Assembly: GCF_049056525.1 (NCBI RefSeq)
Contig: NZ_JBHUPT010000040.1
Coordinates: 58,313-122,312, forward strand
Reading direction: 5' to 3'
From: Leisingera coralii
Lineage (GTDB): Bacteria; Pseudomonadota; Alphaproteobacteria; Rhodobacterales; Rhodobacteraceae
DNA length: 64,000 nt
Every line of letters begins with the position of its first letter. Position 1 is the stretch's first letter. The notes under the pieces were generated by a model. The model was not told the origin of the DNA and did no database searches. It saw nothing but the letters and a program-made list of their open reading frames with translations. The position numbers and the translations under genes were made by a program. Below, piece after piece: positions 33,069 to 41,315 of this stretch.

Positions 33069-33232
33069 CACGCTCCGTTCCTAGCCAAGCCCGCCGCCAA
33101 GGTCCAGAGGCAAAACGGCACCTCTGCGCCGAAAACACATGCCGTTGCAGATTCATCCGCAGCAAAGGTTGACGGAGCCCGGCACACATGCCACCTCCCT
33201 CTGCAAACGCCGTTGAGGACGCAGGGCGCAGC

Positions 33233-33811
33233 ATGCTGAAACCGCTATATGACCGGACAATGGCCTTGGCCGACCATCCCAGGGCGCTCTGGTGTCTGGC
33301 CGCCGTGGCTTTTGTGGAAAGCTCGGTATTTCCGATTCCGCCGGACGTTCTGATGATTCCGATGATCCTGGCCCGCCCGTCCCGCGCCTGGCTGGTTGCG
33401 CTGGTGGCATTGGCGGCCTCCGTTGCGGGCGGCTTGCTTGGCTATGCAATTGGTGCCTTCTTTTACGACAGCATCGGCCAGCCGGTGCTGCAGGCGATGG
33501 GCAAAGGCGATGCGATGGCGCAGTTCAACACCCGCTTCAACGACTTTGGCTTCTGGGCGGTTCTGGGCGCAGGCATAACACCGTTTCCCTACAAGGTGAT
33601 CACCATCATGTCGGGCTGGACGGGAATGCCGCTCAGCACCTTCGTTGCCACCTCTATCCTCGCACGCGCATTGCGTTTTTTCATCGTTGCCGGCCTGCTG
33701 TGGCAATTCGGCCCCCCGGTCCGCAATTTCATTGAGCGCCGCCTGGGGCTGGTCTTCTCGGCCTTCATGGTGGTCCTGTTCGGCGGTTTCCTGATGGTGA
33801 GGTTCATCTGA
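33233..33811 (+). CDS. YqaA/DedA-like inner-membrane protein
   Basis: A 192-residue membrane protein with the SNARE-associated (DedA-like) core: LWCLAAVAFVESSVFPIPPD then LMIPMILARP, GGLLGYAIGAFFYDSIG and the re-entrant FWAVLGAGITPFPYKVITIMSG. The YqaA subfamily is of uncertain function; DedA relatives move lipid carriers or affect proton motive force. ATG 33233 (AGGGCG upstream) starts where the family does; 33188 is possible. It is followed 2 nt later by dsbB, so the two are co-translated. Confidence 0.88.
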   Translation: MLKPLYDRTMALADHPRALWCLAAVAFVESSVFPIPPDVLMIPMILARPSRAWLVALVALAASVAGGLLGYAIGAFFYDSIGQPVLQAMGKGDAMAQFNTRFNDFGFWAVLGAGITPFPYKVITIMSGWTGMPLSTFVATSILARALRFFIVAGLLWQFGPPVRNFIERRLGLVFSAFMVVLFGGFLMVRFI

Positions 33812-33813
33812 TA

Positions 33814-34281
33814 ATGCACCGTTTATTGATCGTCATTGCCGCCTGCGGCTCCGCTGCCCTGCTTGTTGGAGCCCTGGGGTTCCAGTACATCGGCGAGATG
33901 CCCCCCTGTGAACTTTGCTACTGGCAGCGCTATCCGCATGCAGCAGCCGCCGGCATCGGCATCCTGGCGCTGATCATTCCCGGTGCGGTGCTGCCGTATC
34001 TGGGAGCACTGGCAGCCCTGGCCACCGCCGGGGTCGGCGCCTTTCACACCGGGGTTGAGCGCGGCTGGTGGGAAGGCCCCTCCACCTGCACCTCCGGCCC
34101 GATCGGCGGGCTGTCGCCTGATCAGCTGATGGAGCAGATCATGGCCGCGCCGCTGGTGCGCTGCGACGAGGTGCCGTGGGAGCTGTTTTCCCTGTCCATG
34201 GCCAGCTGGAATGCAGTTGCCTCCTTTGGCCTCGCACTGCTTTGGATTGCCGCCGCCAACCATGTCCGCAAGAAGGGTTAA
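33814..34281 (+). CDS. dsbB: Disulfide bond formation protein B
   Basis: A 155-residue four-helix inner-membrane quinone oxidoreductase that reoxidises DsbA. The first redox pair is CELC in MPPCELCYWQRYPHAAA (conserved Arg after the pair). The second pair lies in the second periplasmic loop, one Cys in STCTSG and one in LVRCDEVPW. This is the shorter alphaproteobacterial form. ATG 33814 lies 2 nt after the yqaA-like stop. Confidence 0.93.
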   Translation: MHRLLIVIAACGSAALLVGALGFQYIGEMPPCELCYWQRYPHAAAAGIGILALIIPGAVLPYLGALAALATAGVGAFHTGVERGWWEGPSTCTSGPIGGLSPDQLMEQIMAAPLVRCDEVPWELFSLSMASWNAVASFGLALLWIAAANHVRKKG

Positions 34282-34341
34282 CCTGCTGGCAAGCTGAAAT
34301 GCGGACGCTAACCCGCTGGCTGCATTTAAGAAACTTCAGGG

Positions 34342-34767
34342 TCAAGTGTCCTTCTTGGTGGCCAGAAGCAGATTTGTTTCACTGCTCACCACTCCTTCGA
34401 AGGTTCGGATCTTGGCCAGCGCTGCATCCAGTGTCTCCAAGGTTTCGGTGCCCAGTTCCACGATCAGATCCCAGCGGCCGTTGGTGGTGTGAATTGCCCG
34501 CACTTCCGGCAGCCCCTGCAACTGCCGTGTAATCCGGCTGGTGCCGCGGCCCTCGATCCCGATCATCATCAGCCCGCGCACCGGATCCCGCAGCACATCC
34601 TCCTTCAGCACCACAGTGAATCCCAGAATATCGCCACGGGCCTGCAGGCGTTCTATCCTGGCCCGCACCGTGGTGCGCGACAAGTTCAGCTCCAGCGCGA
34701 GGTCCGAAAGCGATGCCCGAGCATTGTGGCGCAGCGCAGAGATCAAGCGCTCATCCGTTTTGTCCAT
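34342..34767 (-). CDS. Lrp/AsnC family transcriptional regulator
   Basis: A 141-residue regulator: N-terminal winged HTH (DKTDERLISALRHNARASLS then LALELNLSRTTVRARIERLQ) and a C-terminal RAM/AsnC ligand domain (GRGTSRITRQLQGLPEVRAI then TTNGRWDLIVEL). ATG 34767 has AGGTGGG immediately upstream. It is transcribed away from arginase with 112 nt between them, the usual position of an Lrp-type activator of arginine and ornithine catabolism, as with PutR or ArgR-like Lrp proteins. Confidence 0.93.
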   Translation of the reverse strand: MDKTDERLISALRHNARASLSDLALELNLSRTTVRARIERLQARGDILGFTVVLKEDVLRDPVRGLMMIGIEGRGTSRITRQLQGLPEVRAIHTTNGRWDLIVELGTETLETLDAALAKIRTFEGVVSSETNLLLATKKDT

Positions 34768-34879
34768 TTCCCACCTCAGTTCGATCAAACAGCACCCATT
34801 ATGAGCAAAATGCTGACTGGTTTCCATCGCATTTCGGAAGTCTATAGGAAGAAAGCTGACTTTTTGAGAGAGCAAAACC

Positions 34880-35806
34880 GTGACTTCACAACATTGCATC
34901 CTGATTGGAGCCCCGGTCGACAGCGGCAAGCGCCGTGCCGGCTGCCTGATGGGCCCGGACGCTTACCGCACAGCCGGCATTGCCGCCGCACTGGAAAGCC
35001 TTGGCCACACTGTCGAGGATCTCGGCAACCTCGCGCCTGAGACACACGCCGCCGACACCAATGACGGGCTGGTCTATGCCCGCAATGAAACCATCGGCTG
35101 GACCTCGCGCCTTGCACAGGCTGCGGAGGACGCAGTTGAGTGCGGTTTGCCGGTTTTCCTGGGTGGTGACCACTCGCTGTCGCTGGGCTCGGTTGCCGGC
35201 GCTGCAAACTACGCAGCCAAGGTTGGCCGGCCGTTGTTTGTGCTCTGGCTGGACGCACACACCGATTTCCACACGCCGGAAACCACGGACAGCGGCAACC
35301 TGCATGGCACGCCAGTCGGATATTTCACCGGACGCAGGGGGTTCGAGGACTTTCCTGAAGTTACCAACCCAGTGCCGCAGGAAAACGTCTGCATGATCGG
35401 CCTGCGGTCTGTAGACACGCAGGAGCGGCTGGCGCTAGAGGACAGCGACATCCGTACCCATGATATGCGCGACATCGACGAAAACGGCATCGCCGGTCCG
35501 CTGAACCGGTTCCTGGATCAGGTTGCCGAAGCCAATGGCATGCTGCACGTTTCGCTGGACGTGGACTTTCTGGACCCATCGGTTGCCCCGGCTGTTGGCA
35601 CAACCGTGCCCGGCGGCGCCACCGTTCGCGAGGCGCATCTGGTCTGCGAAATCCTGCATGATTCCGGACTGATGACCTCGCTGGACCTGGTGGAGCTGAA
35701 CCCGTTCCTGGATGAGCGCGGCCGCACCGCGCATCTGATGGTAGACCTCTGCGCGTCGGCCTTGGGCCGCCGTGTGTTTGACCGCCCGACCCGGAGCTAC
35801 CAGTGA
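34880..35806 (+). CDS. rocF: Arginase
   Basis: Arginase splits arginine to ornithine and urea. The 308 residues carry the binuclear manganese motifs GGDHS (95-99), DAHTDFH (125-131) and SLDVDFLDP near 220-228, and start with the ureohydrolase strand ILIGAPVDSGKRRAG. GTG 34880 is the start. It is the first gene of an arginase-ctlX-ocd operon whose members overlap by 4 nt, so ornithine passes directly to cyclodeamination. The divergent Lrp-type gene probably controls it in response to arginine. Confidence 0.95.
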   Translation: MTSQHCILIGAPVDSGKRRAGCLMGPDAYRTAGIAAALESLGHTVEDLGNLAPETHAADTNDGLVYARNETIGWTSRLAQAAEDAVECGLPVFLGGDHSLSLGSVAGAANYAAKVGRPLFVLWLDAHTDFHTPETTDSGNLHGTPVGYFTGRRGFEDFPEVTNPVPQENVCMIGLRSVDTQERLALEDSDIRTHDMRDIDENGIAGPLNRFLDQVAEANGMLHVSLDVDFLDPSVAPAVGTTVPGGATVREAHLVCEILHDSGLMTSLDLVELNPFLDERGRTAHLMVDLCASALGRRVFDRPTRSYQ

Positions 35807-36732
35807 CCAGCCTGCAAGCCCCCTCTGCGGTCGTGATGATCCGGCCGCACAATTTCCGCTCCAACCCTGAAACCAAAGGCGACAACGCCTTCCAAACTCT
35901 GGCAAGCACTTCGGCAGAGGCGACTTCTGCCCAGGCGCTGGCGGAATTCGACGGCGCCGTCGAAGCCCTGCGTGGCGCGGGCGTCGCGGTGCATGTGTTT
36001 GACGATACCGGCACCGATACCCCGGACAGCGTGTTTCCCAACAACTGGTTCTCGACCCATGCCGGCGGCCATGTGGCGGTCTACCCGATGTTCGCCGAGA
36101 ACCGCCGCAAGGAGCGGCGCTGGGATGTGATCGAGTTGCTGAAACGGGAGTACCGGGTTCAGGACGTGATCGACTATTCCGGCCTGGAACAGGACGGGCT
36201 GTCGCTGGAAGGCACTGGTGCCATGGTACTCGACCATATCGGCCGCATCGCCTACACGGTGAAATCCAACCGCGCCGATCCGGTGCTGCTGGAGCGCTTC
36301 TGCACCCATTTCAACTTTGAACCCATGGTGTTCGAAGCCAAAGATGAGGCAGGGCGCGACGTTTACCATACCAATGTTCTGATGGGCATCGGCACTGAGT
36401 ATGCGCTGATCTGCCTGGACATGATCGTCGATCCCGCCCGCCGCGCCGAGGTCGCTGCGCGGCTGGAAGAAACCGGGCGCCGTGTCATTGACCTCACCCC
36501 GGAACAGATCGCCTGTTTCGCCGGGAACGCGCTGGAACTCACGGGCCGCAGGCGGCTGTTGGCGCTCTCCGCTAAGGCGCTGGACGCGCTGCGCCCGGAT
36601 CAGATTTCGGTCATCGAGCAGAGCGCTGAGCCGCTGCCGCTGACCATCCCCACCATCGAAACCGCAGGCGGGTCGGTGCGCTGCATGCTGGCAGGCATCC
36701 ACCTCAGCCCCCGTGAAAGGAAAACCGCATGA
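35803..36732 (+). CDS. ctlX: Citrulline utilization hydrolase CtlX (amidinotransferase superfamily)
   Basis: A 309-residue guanidino-modifying enzyme of the DDAH/amidinotransferase fold: VVMIRPHNFRSNPET at the start, TPDSVFPNNWFSTHAGGHVAVYPM near 80-100, the catalytic His in DVYHTNVLMGIG and the nucleophilic Cys near 299 in GGSVRCMLAG. CtlX-type proteins are thought to hydrolyse citrulline to ornithine. Its place between arginase and ornithine cyclodeaminase supports that role. It starts with GTG 35803 overlapping the arginase stop. Confidence 0.87.
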   Translation: MTSLQAPSAVVMIRPHNFRSNPETKGDNAFQTLASTSAEATSAQALAEFDGAVEALRGAGVAVHVFDDTGTDTPDSVFPNNWFSTHAGGHVAVYPMFAENRRKERRWDVIELLKREYRVQDVIDYSGLEQDGLSLEGTGAMVLDHIGRIAYTVKSNRADPVLLERFCTHFNFEPMVFEAKDEAGRDVYHTNVLMGIGTEYALICLDMIVDPARRAEVAARLEETGRRVIDLTPEQIACFAGNALELTGRRRLLALSAKALDALRPDQISVIEQSAEPLPLTIPTIETAGGSVRCMLAGIHLSPRERKTA

Positions 36733-37775
36733 CACAGCCTTCGGATAAGGCGCTGGTGCCTTTTGTTAGCGTCGACAATATGATGCGCCTCATTCATCAC
36801 GTCGGCATCGAGCAGATGATGCGTGATCTGGCGGAATATGTGGAAGATGACTTCAAGCGCTGGGAACTGTTCGACAAGACCCCGCGCGTCGCCAGCCACT
36901 CCGATGTGGGTGTGATCGAGCTGATGCCGACCTCGGATGGCGAGGCCTACGGCTTCAAATACGTGAACGGCCACCCCAAGAACACCTCCGAAGGGCTGCA
37001 GACCGTCACCGCATTCGGCCTGCTGGCGGATGTCTACACCGGCTACCCGGTGCTGCTGACCGAAATGACCATGCTGACCGCCCTGCGTACTGCCGCGACT
37101 TCAGCAATGGCCGCCAAGTATCTGGCGCCTAAAGGTGCAACCACGATGGCGATGATCGGAAACGGCGCCCAGTCGGAATTCCAGACGCTGGCGATGAAGG
37201 CGATCATCGGCCTGAAATCCGTGCGCCTGTATGACAAGGACCCGGCCGCGACCGAGAAATGCGCCCGCAACCTTCAGGGGATGGGGGTAGAGGTCGTCTC
37301 CTGCAAGACGCCGGAAGAGGCGATCGAAGGCGCGCAGATCCTCACTACCTGCACCGCGGACAAACAGTATGCGACCATCCTGACCGACAACATGGTCGGC
37401 AGCGGCGTCCACATCAACGCAATTGGCGGCGACTGCCCCGGCAAGACCGAACTGGCGGCGGGCATCCTCAGCCGCTCCGACGTCTTTGTGGAATATCCGC
37501 CGCAAACCCGGATCGAGGGCGAAATCCAGCAGATGCCGGAAGACTTCGCCGTGACCGAATTGTGGGAAGTGATTGCAGGCAAAAAGCCGGGCCGAACCGG
37601 TGACCGTCAGATCACCCTGTTCGACAGCGTCGGCTTTGCCATCGAAGACTTCTCGGCGCTGCGCTACATTCGCGACCGCATCAAGGGCACCGATTACTTC
37701 ATCGACCTGGACATGCTCGCCGATCCGGACGATCCGCGCGATCTGTTCGGCATGCTTCAGCGCGCCAAGCCCTGA
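36729..37775 (+). CDS. ocd: Ornithine cyclodeaminase
   Basis: A 348-residue NAD-dependent enzyme that converts ornithine to proline and ammonia in one step. It has the mu-crystallin fold: VSVDNMMRLIHHVGIEQMM at the start, MLTALRTAATSAMAAKYLAP, the dinucleotide loop in MAMIGNGAQSEFQTLAM and GVHINAIGGDCPGKTEL with the active-site aspartate. ATG 36729 overlaps the ctlX stop by 4 nt. It closes the operon; the 183 nt that follow (37776-37958) show no gene. Confidence 0.95.
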   Translation: MTQPSDKALVPFVSVDNMMRLIHHVGIEQMMRDLAEYVEDDFKRWELFDKTPRVASHSDVGVIELMPTSDGEAYGFKYVNGHPKNTSEGLQTVTAFGLLADVYTGYPVLLTEMTMLTALRTAATSAMAAKYLAPKGATTMAMIGNGAQSEFQTLAMKAIIGLKSVRLYDKDPAATEKCARNLQGMGVEVVSCKTPEEAIEGAQILTTCTADKQYATILTDNMVGSGVHINAIGGDCPGKTELAAGILSRSDVFVEYPPQTRIEGEIQQMPEDFAVTELWEVIAGKKPGRTGDRQITLFDSVGFAIEDFSALRYIRDRIKGTDYFIDLDMLADPDDPRDLFGMLQRAKP

Positions 37776-37958
37776 CACCATGCAAAGGCGGCCCGCTCAA
37801 CTGAGGTCGCCGACACCTCCGGCCTCCTAGTCTGTAGATCGCATTGAGCGGCACCTGCAGCACTGCTCATGGGGATCTGAGCAGCTTCCTCCTTCGGGAA
37901 CAGGCATGCAGATAAAGAGGCCGGAAACCTAATTTTTCAGACAGTTGCACCGCCTAGT

Positions 37959-38543
37959 TCAAGCGTCCAGCTCAGTATCCCAATACAGGAAGTCCATCCA
38001 GCTTTCGTGCAGGTGGTTGGGCGGGAACTTGCGTCCGGTGTTGCGCAGTTCCTCTGCCCCGGGCCGCCGCGGCGGTTTTCGCAGGGACATGCCTGCCCGG
38101 TGCAGCGACTTGGAGCCTTTCCTCAGGTTGCAGGGGCTGCAGGCCGCGACCACATTCTCCCAGCTGGTTACCCCACCGGACGCGCGCGGCACCACATGGT
38201 CAAAGGTCAGCTCACCCTTGCTGCCGCAGTACTGGCAGCGGAATTCATCCCTCAGAAACAAATTAAAGCGCGTGAAGGCCACGCGCTTTTGAGGTTTTAC
38301 ATAATCTTTCAGAACCACCACAGACGGTATTCGAATCTCGGTACTCGGACTGTGCACCACCTCGTCGTATTCGGCCACGATGGCCACCCGGTCCAGCCAG
38401 GCCGCTTTGACGGCATCCTGCCAGGTCCACAAAGACAAGGGATAATAAGACAGTGGCCGGTAGTCCGCGTTCAGCACCAGCGCCGGGTGCTGCTTGAGCG
38501 CGCCCGGAGATCTGACAAACTCTGCTCTGAAATCGCCATCCAT
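37959..38543 (-). CDS. HNH endonuclease family protein
   Basis: A 194-residue protein with a zinc HNH module: CQYCG near 104-108, then LTFDHVVPRASGGVTSWENV and CSPCNLRKG, giving the His-Asn-His and two Cys pairs. The N-terminal 90 residues (ALVLNADYRPLSYYPLSLWT) are the conserved partner region of this widespread alphaproteobacterial protein. It occurs as a stand-alone housekeeping gene and has no restriction-system neighbours here. Its substrate is not known. Confidence 0.9.
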   Translation of the reverse strand: MDGDFRAEFVRSPGALKQHPALVLNADYRPLSYYPLSLWTWQDAVKAAWLDRVAIVAEYDEVVHSPSTEIRIPSVVVLKDYVKPQKRVAFTRFNLFLRDEFRCQYCGSKGELTFDHVVPRASGGVTSWENVVAACSPCNLRKGSKSLHRAGMSLRKPPRRPGAEELRNTGRKFPPNHLHESWMDFLYWDTELDA

Positions 38544-38772
38544 TGTGAACGTCTTCCTCGCCCTGATCTTCCGTGTTGCGGAACCAGAGCGGGGAACCCG
38601 CCCCAGCCTAACTTTGACTATATCTCGTGGTTAGCGCCTGACAAGCCCTGATGATCCACAATATGTCGGGAGCAAGTTGCGCTGATTCCGTGACAACGCG
38701 GTGACAGTTATCCACAGGGACATGGCGCGCGGCCCCCTTGCCCCGCAGCCTCCGCCCGCCTATTGCCATGCC

Positions 38773-39426
38773 ATGACCCGCCTGATCCGTTTCAACAAAC
38801 CCTATGACGTGCTGCCCCAGTTCACCGACCGCGGCAGCCAGGACAGCCCGCGGGCGACGCTGAGCAATTACATCGACTGCCCGGGTGTCTATGCGGCCGG
38901 CCGGCTGGACCGCGACAGCGAAGGACTGATGCTGCTGACCGACAACGGCCGCCTGCAGGCCTGGATCACCGACCCCAAGCACAAGATGGACAAGACTTAT
39001 TGGGTCCAGGTGGAGGGTGTTCCGGATCGGCAAGCCCTCAAGAGCCTAGCGGAGGGCGTTGAATTAAAAGACGGAATGACCATGCCGGCCAAGGTCCGGC
39101 TGATCCCGGAACCGCCGGGCCTGTGGGCCCGCACCCCGCCGGTCCGGGTGCGCAAGACCGTTCCCGACAGTTGGATCGAACTTACCATCCGGGAGGGCCG
39201 CAACCGCCAGGTACGCCGGATGACGGCAGCGGCCGGGCATCCGACACTGCGCCTGATCCGCTACAGCATCGGCGCCTGGTCCCTCGACGGCCTGGCGCAA
39301 GGCACTTGGGAGGATCTGGAGCCGCCCCGGGTTCCCGGCCCGCCAAAGCCCTCGCAGAAGCCGCCACGCAGGGCCAAGGCGTCAGCCGCGCGCCCGCCAA
39401 GAGGTGACAGACCCCGCCGCCGCTGA
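38773..39426 (+). CDS. 23S rRNA pseudouridine synthase, RluE-like (RsuA family)
   Basis: A 217-residue pseudouridine synthase without the N-terminal S4 domain, as in RluE, which modifies U2457 of 23S rRNA. Visible are LIRFNKPYDVL at the start, the catalytic aspartate in AAGRLDRDSEGLMLLTDNG, KTYWVQVEG and the C-terminal REGRNRQVRRMTAAAGHPTL. The last 40 residues are Pro/Lys/Arg-rich. ATG 38773 matches the family; frames upstream to 38701 do not. Confidence 0.9.
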   Translation: MTRLIRFNKPYDVLPQFTDRGSQDSPRATLSNYIDCPGVYAAGRLDRDSEGLMLLTDNGRLQAWITDPKHKMDKTYWVQVEGVPDRQALKSLAEGVELKDGMTMPAKVRLIPEPPGLWARTPPVRVRKTVPDSWIELTIREGRNRQVRRMTAAAGHPTLRLIRYSIGAWSLDGLAQGTWEDLEPPRVPGPPKPSQKPPRRAKASAARPPRGDRPRRR

Positions 39427-39438
39427 TAGCCTGCCCTC

Positions 39439-39861
39439 ATGCTGCCGCACGCCCCCGCCCCAAATGCCATCCTCGAAGCGTCGCTCTATGTGGACGACCT
39501 GGATGCGGCAGAGGCGTTCTATGGTGAAATCCTGGGGCTGGAGCCTATCCAGCGGGTGGGCAACCGGCATGTCTTCTTCCGCTGCGGAGCCTCTGTTCTG
39601 CTGCTGTTCAACGCTGAGGAAACGGTGAAACCGCCGGGAAACCCGCGCCTGCCGGTACCGCCGCATGGTGCCCGCGGGCCGGGGCATGTGTGTTTTTCGC
39701 AACCGAGAGACGAACTGCTCCTGATGCGCGCCCGGCTCCTGGAGGCCGGCGTTGCGATCGACGCGGAGTTCGACTGGCCGAGCGGCGCCCGGTCCATATA
39801 TTTCCGAGACCCGGCCGGCAATTCCCTAGAAATCGCCGAGCCGCATCTGTGGACCCCCTGA
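39439..39861 (+). CDS. VOC family (glyoxalase/dioxygenase-like) protein
   Basis: A 140-residue protein of one vicinal-oxygen-chelate module pair: ILEASLYVDDLDAAEAFYGEILG in the first half, GHVCFSQPRDELLLMRARL and IYFRDPAGNSLEIAEP in the second, which ends in the usual metal-ligand glutamate. Members include glyoxalases, bleomycin-binding proteins and fosfomycin enzymes; nothing here selects one. It follows the pseudouridine synthase by 12 nt, so the two may be co-transcribed. Confidence 0.85.
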   Translation: MLPHAPAPNAILEASLYVDDLDAAEAFYGEILGLEPIQRVGNRHVFFRCGASVLLLFNAEETVKPPGNPRLPVPPHGARGPGHVCFSQPRDELLLMRARLLEAGVAIDAEFDWPSGARSIYFRDPAGNSLEIAEPHLWTP

Positions 39862-39898
39862 CATCCCGAAGAACCGGAAGGCAAGAGTTCTCAATTGG

Positions 39899-40564
39899 TT
39901 AGAGCCCCAGCTTGTCGCGCATGAAGGCCAGTGCCACGCTCAACCCGTCTGGTGCGATACCGTGCGCTGTGCCCTTCTGGATATGGGCAAAGACGTCCTG
40001 AAACCCGGCTTCCTGCAGCGCTTCCGCGGCCTCGGGCAGCGATTGCACCGGCACCACATCATCCTGGTCGCCATGCACCAGCAGCACCGGCATCTTGGAG
40101 ACGGCTTCGTCCTTCAGCAGTTCCGGCTCCAGCAGCCGGCCGGAAAAGGCAACAATCCCCAATACCGGATCCTCGCGGCGCGGTGCCACATGCAGGCTCA
40201 TCATGGTGCCTTGGCTGAATCCGAACAGCACAACCTGTTCCGGCAGCACATCCTCGTCCACCATCAGCGCATCCAGGAAAGCGTTCAGGTCCTCGACCGC
40301 CGCCTGCATCCCGCGCATGCTTTCCTCTTCCGAGGAGCCGTCGATCCAGGGAATCGGAAACCACTGGAAGCCAAAAGGCGCACCAGCGCAGGCTTCCGGC
40401 GCATCCGGGGCGACAAACAGCGTATCCGGCAGATGCTCCCCCAGCGGATCGGCCAGCCCCAGCAGGTCGGCCCCATTGGCACCATAGCCATGCAGGAACA
40501 CAACAATCGAGCGGGTTTCGCCAGAGACCGGCTCCTTGCGGCCGGCATTCAGTACACGAGTCAT
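39899..40564 (-). CDS. Alpha/beta hydrolase, phospholipase/carboxylesterase type
   Basis: A 221-residue serine hydrolase with the nucleophile elbow GFSQG, oxyanion strand VVFLHGYGANGADL, acid in VHGDQDDVVP and His in GTAHGIAPDG. This complete triad matches the YpfH/EstB small carboxylesterases. ATG 40564 has GGGAAGGG just upstream and overlaps the stop of the DNA glycosylase gene by 4 nt, so the pair form an operon. Confidence 0.9.
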   Translation of the reverse strand: MTRVLNAGRKEPVSGETRSIVVFLHGYGANGADLLGLADPLGEHLPDTLFVAPDAPEACAGAPFGFQWFPIPWIDGSSEEESMRGMQAAVEDLNAFLDALMVDEDVLPEQVVLFGFSQGTMMSLHVAPRREDPVLGIVAFSGRLLEPELLKDEAVSKMPVLLVHGDQDDVVPVQSLPEAAEALQEAGFQDVFAHIQKGTAHGIAPDGLSVALAFMRDKLGL

Positions 40565-41220
40565 CGGATCCCTTCCCTGTCCTTCGCCACCCGGTAATAG
40601 GCCCAGAGAATGCGCGCCGCAACCGACCGCCAAGGCGACCAGGCTTCGGCCATTTGCCGCATCTCGCGCTCCTTGGGGCGGGCCGGAAGATCAAACAGCA
40701 CCCGTGCCGCTTCCTGCAAGGCCAGATCACCATGGGCGAACACATCTGCGCGGCCCAGCGAGAACATCGCATAAATCTCTGCCGTCCAGACGCCAACCCC
40801 AGGAACCTGGACCAGAGTCTCAATCACCTCGGCATCAGGGGCGTCGCGCAAGGCTTTGAAATCAATGCGTGCTTCCGCCAGAGCCCGGGCATAGCGGATC
40901 TTCTGGCGGCTAAGACCGGCTGCGCGCAGGTCCTCGTCCGTGGCCCAGAGTATCTTGCGCGGCCCGGTGAGCTTTGCGTCTTTCATCCGCTTCCAGATCG
41001 CATTCGCCGAGGCCACGCTCACCTGCTGGCTGACAATCGCGCTCAGCAGTTCCGCAAACCCGTCCGGCCTGCGCCTGAGCGGAAGCGCGCCGGTCAGCTC
41101 CAGCGCATGGCCAAACCGGCTGTCCTGCGCCGCCAGCCACGCGGCTCCTTCGGCCACGCAGGCGTCGTATTGGATGATCCGGCCCACGCCCGGGAGGAAT
41201 GTTTGCACTTCTGACGCCAC
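40561..41220 (-). CDS. DNA-3-methyladenine glycosylase II (AlkA-like, HhH-GPD)
   Basis: A base-excision glycosylase of about 219 residues. The HhH-GPD core contains LLSAIVSQQVSVASANAIWK, the hairpin LVQVPGVGVWTAEIYAMFSL and the catalytic aspartate in DVFAHGDLALQ. It removes 3-methyladenine and other alkylated bases. The start is uncertain: GTG 41220 follows AGGGGG by 5 nt, while the open frame runs on to 41310 with residues outside the family. It lacks the N-terminal Ada-like domain of E. coli AlkA. Confidence 0.88.
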   Translation of the reverse strand: MASEVQTFLPGVGRIIQYDACVAEGAAWLAAQDSRFGHALELTGALPLRRRPDGFAELLSAIVSQQVSVASANAIWKRMKDAKLTGPRKILWATDEDLRAAGLSRQKIRYARALAEARIDFKALRDAPDAEVIETLVQVPGVGVWTAEIYAMFSLGRADVFAHGDLALQEAARVLFDLPARPKEREMRQMAEAWSPWRSVAARILWAYYRVAKDREGIR

Positions 41221-41315
41221 GTCACCCCCTGATTGGCGGCTGTTGAAAGAAAGCGTGATCGCCAAGCCAATTCCGCTGGCTTGCCCCTCAACATATTCAC
41301 CGCTACGCATCCCAC

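Noticed and set aside
37959..38543. A restriction or anti-phage locus around the HNH protein
   Set aside because: There is no methylase, helicase or toxin-like partner nearby; neighbours are housekeeping genes.
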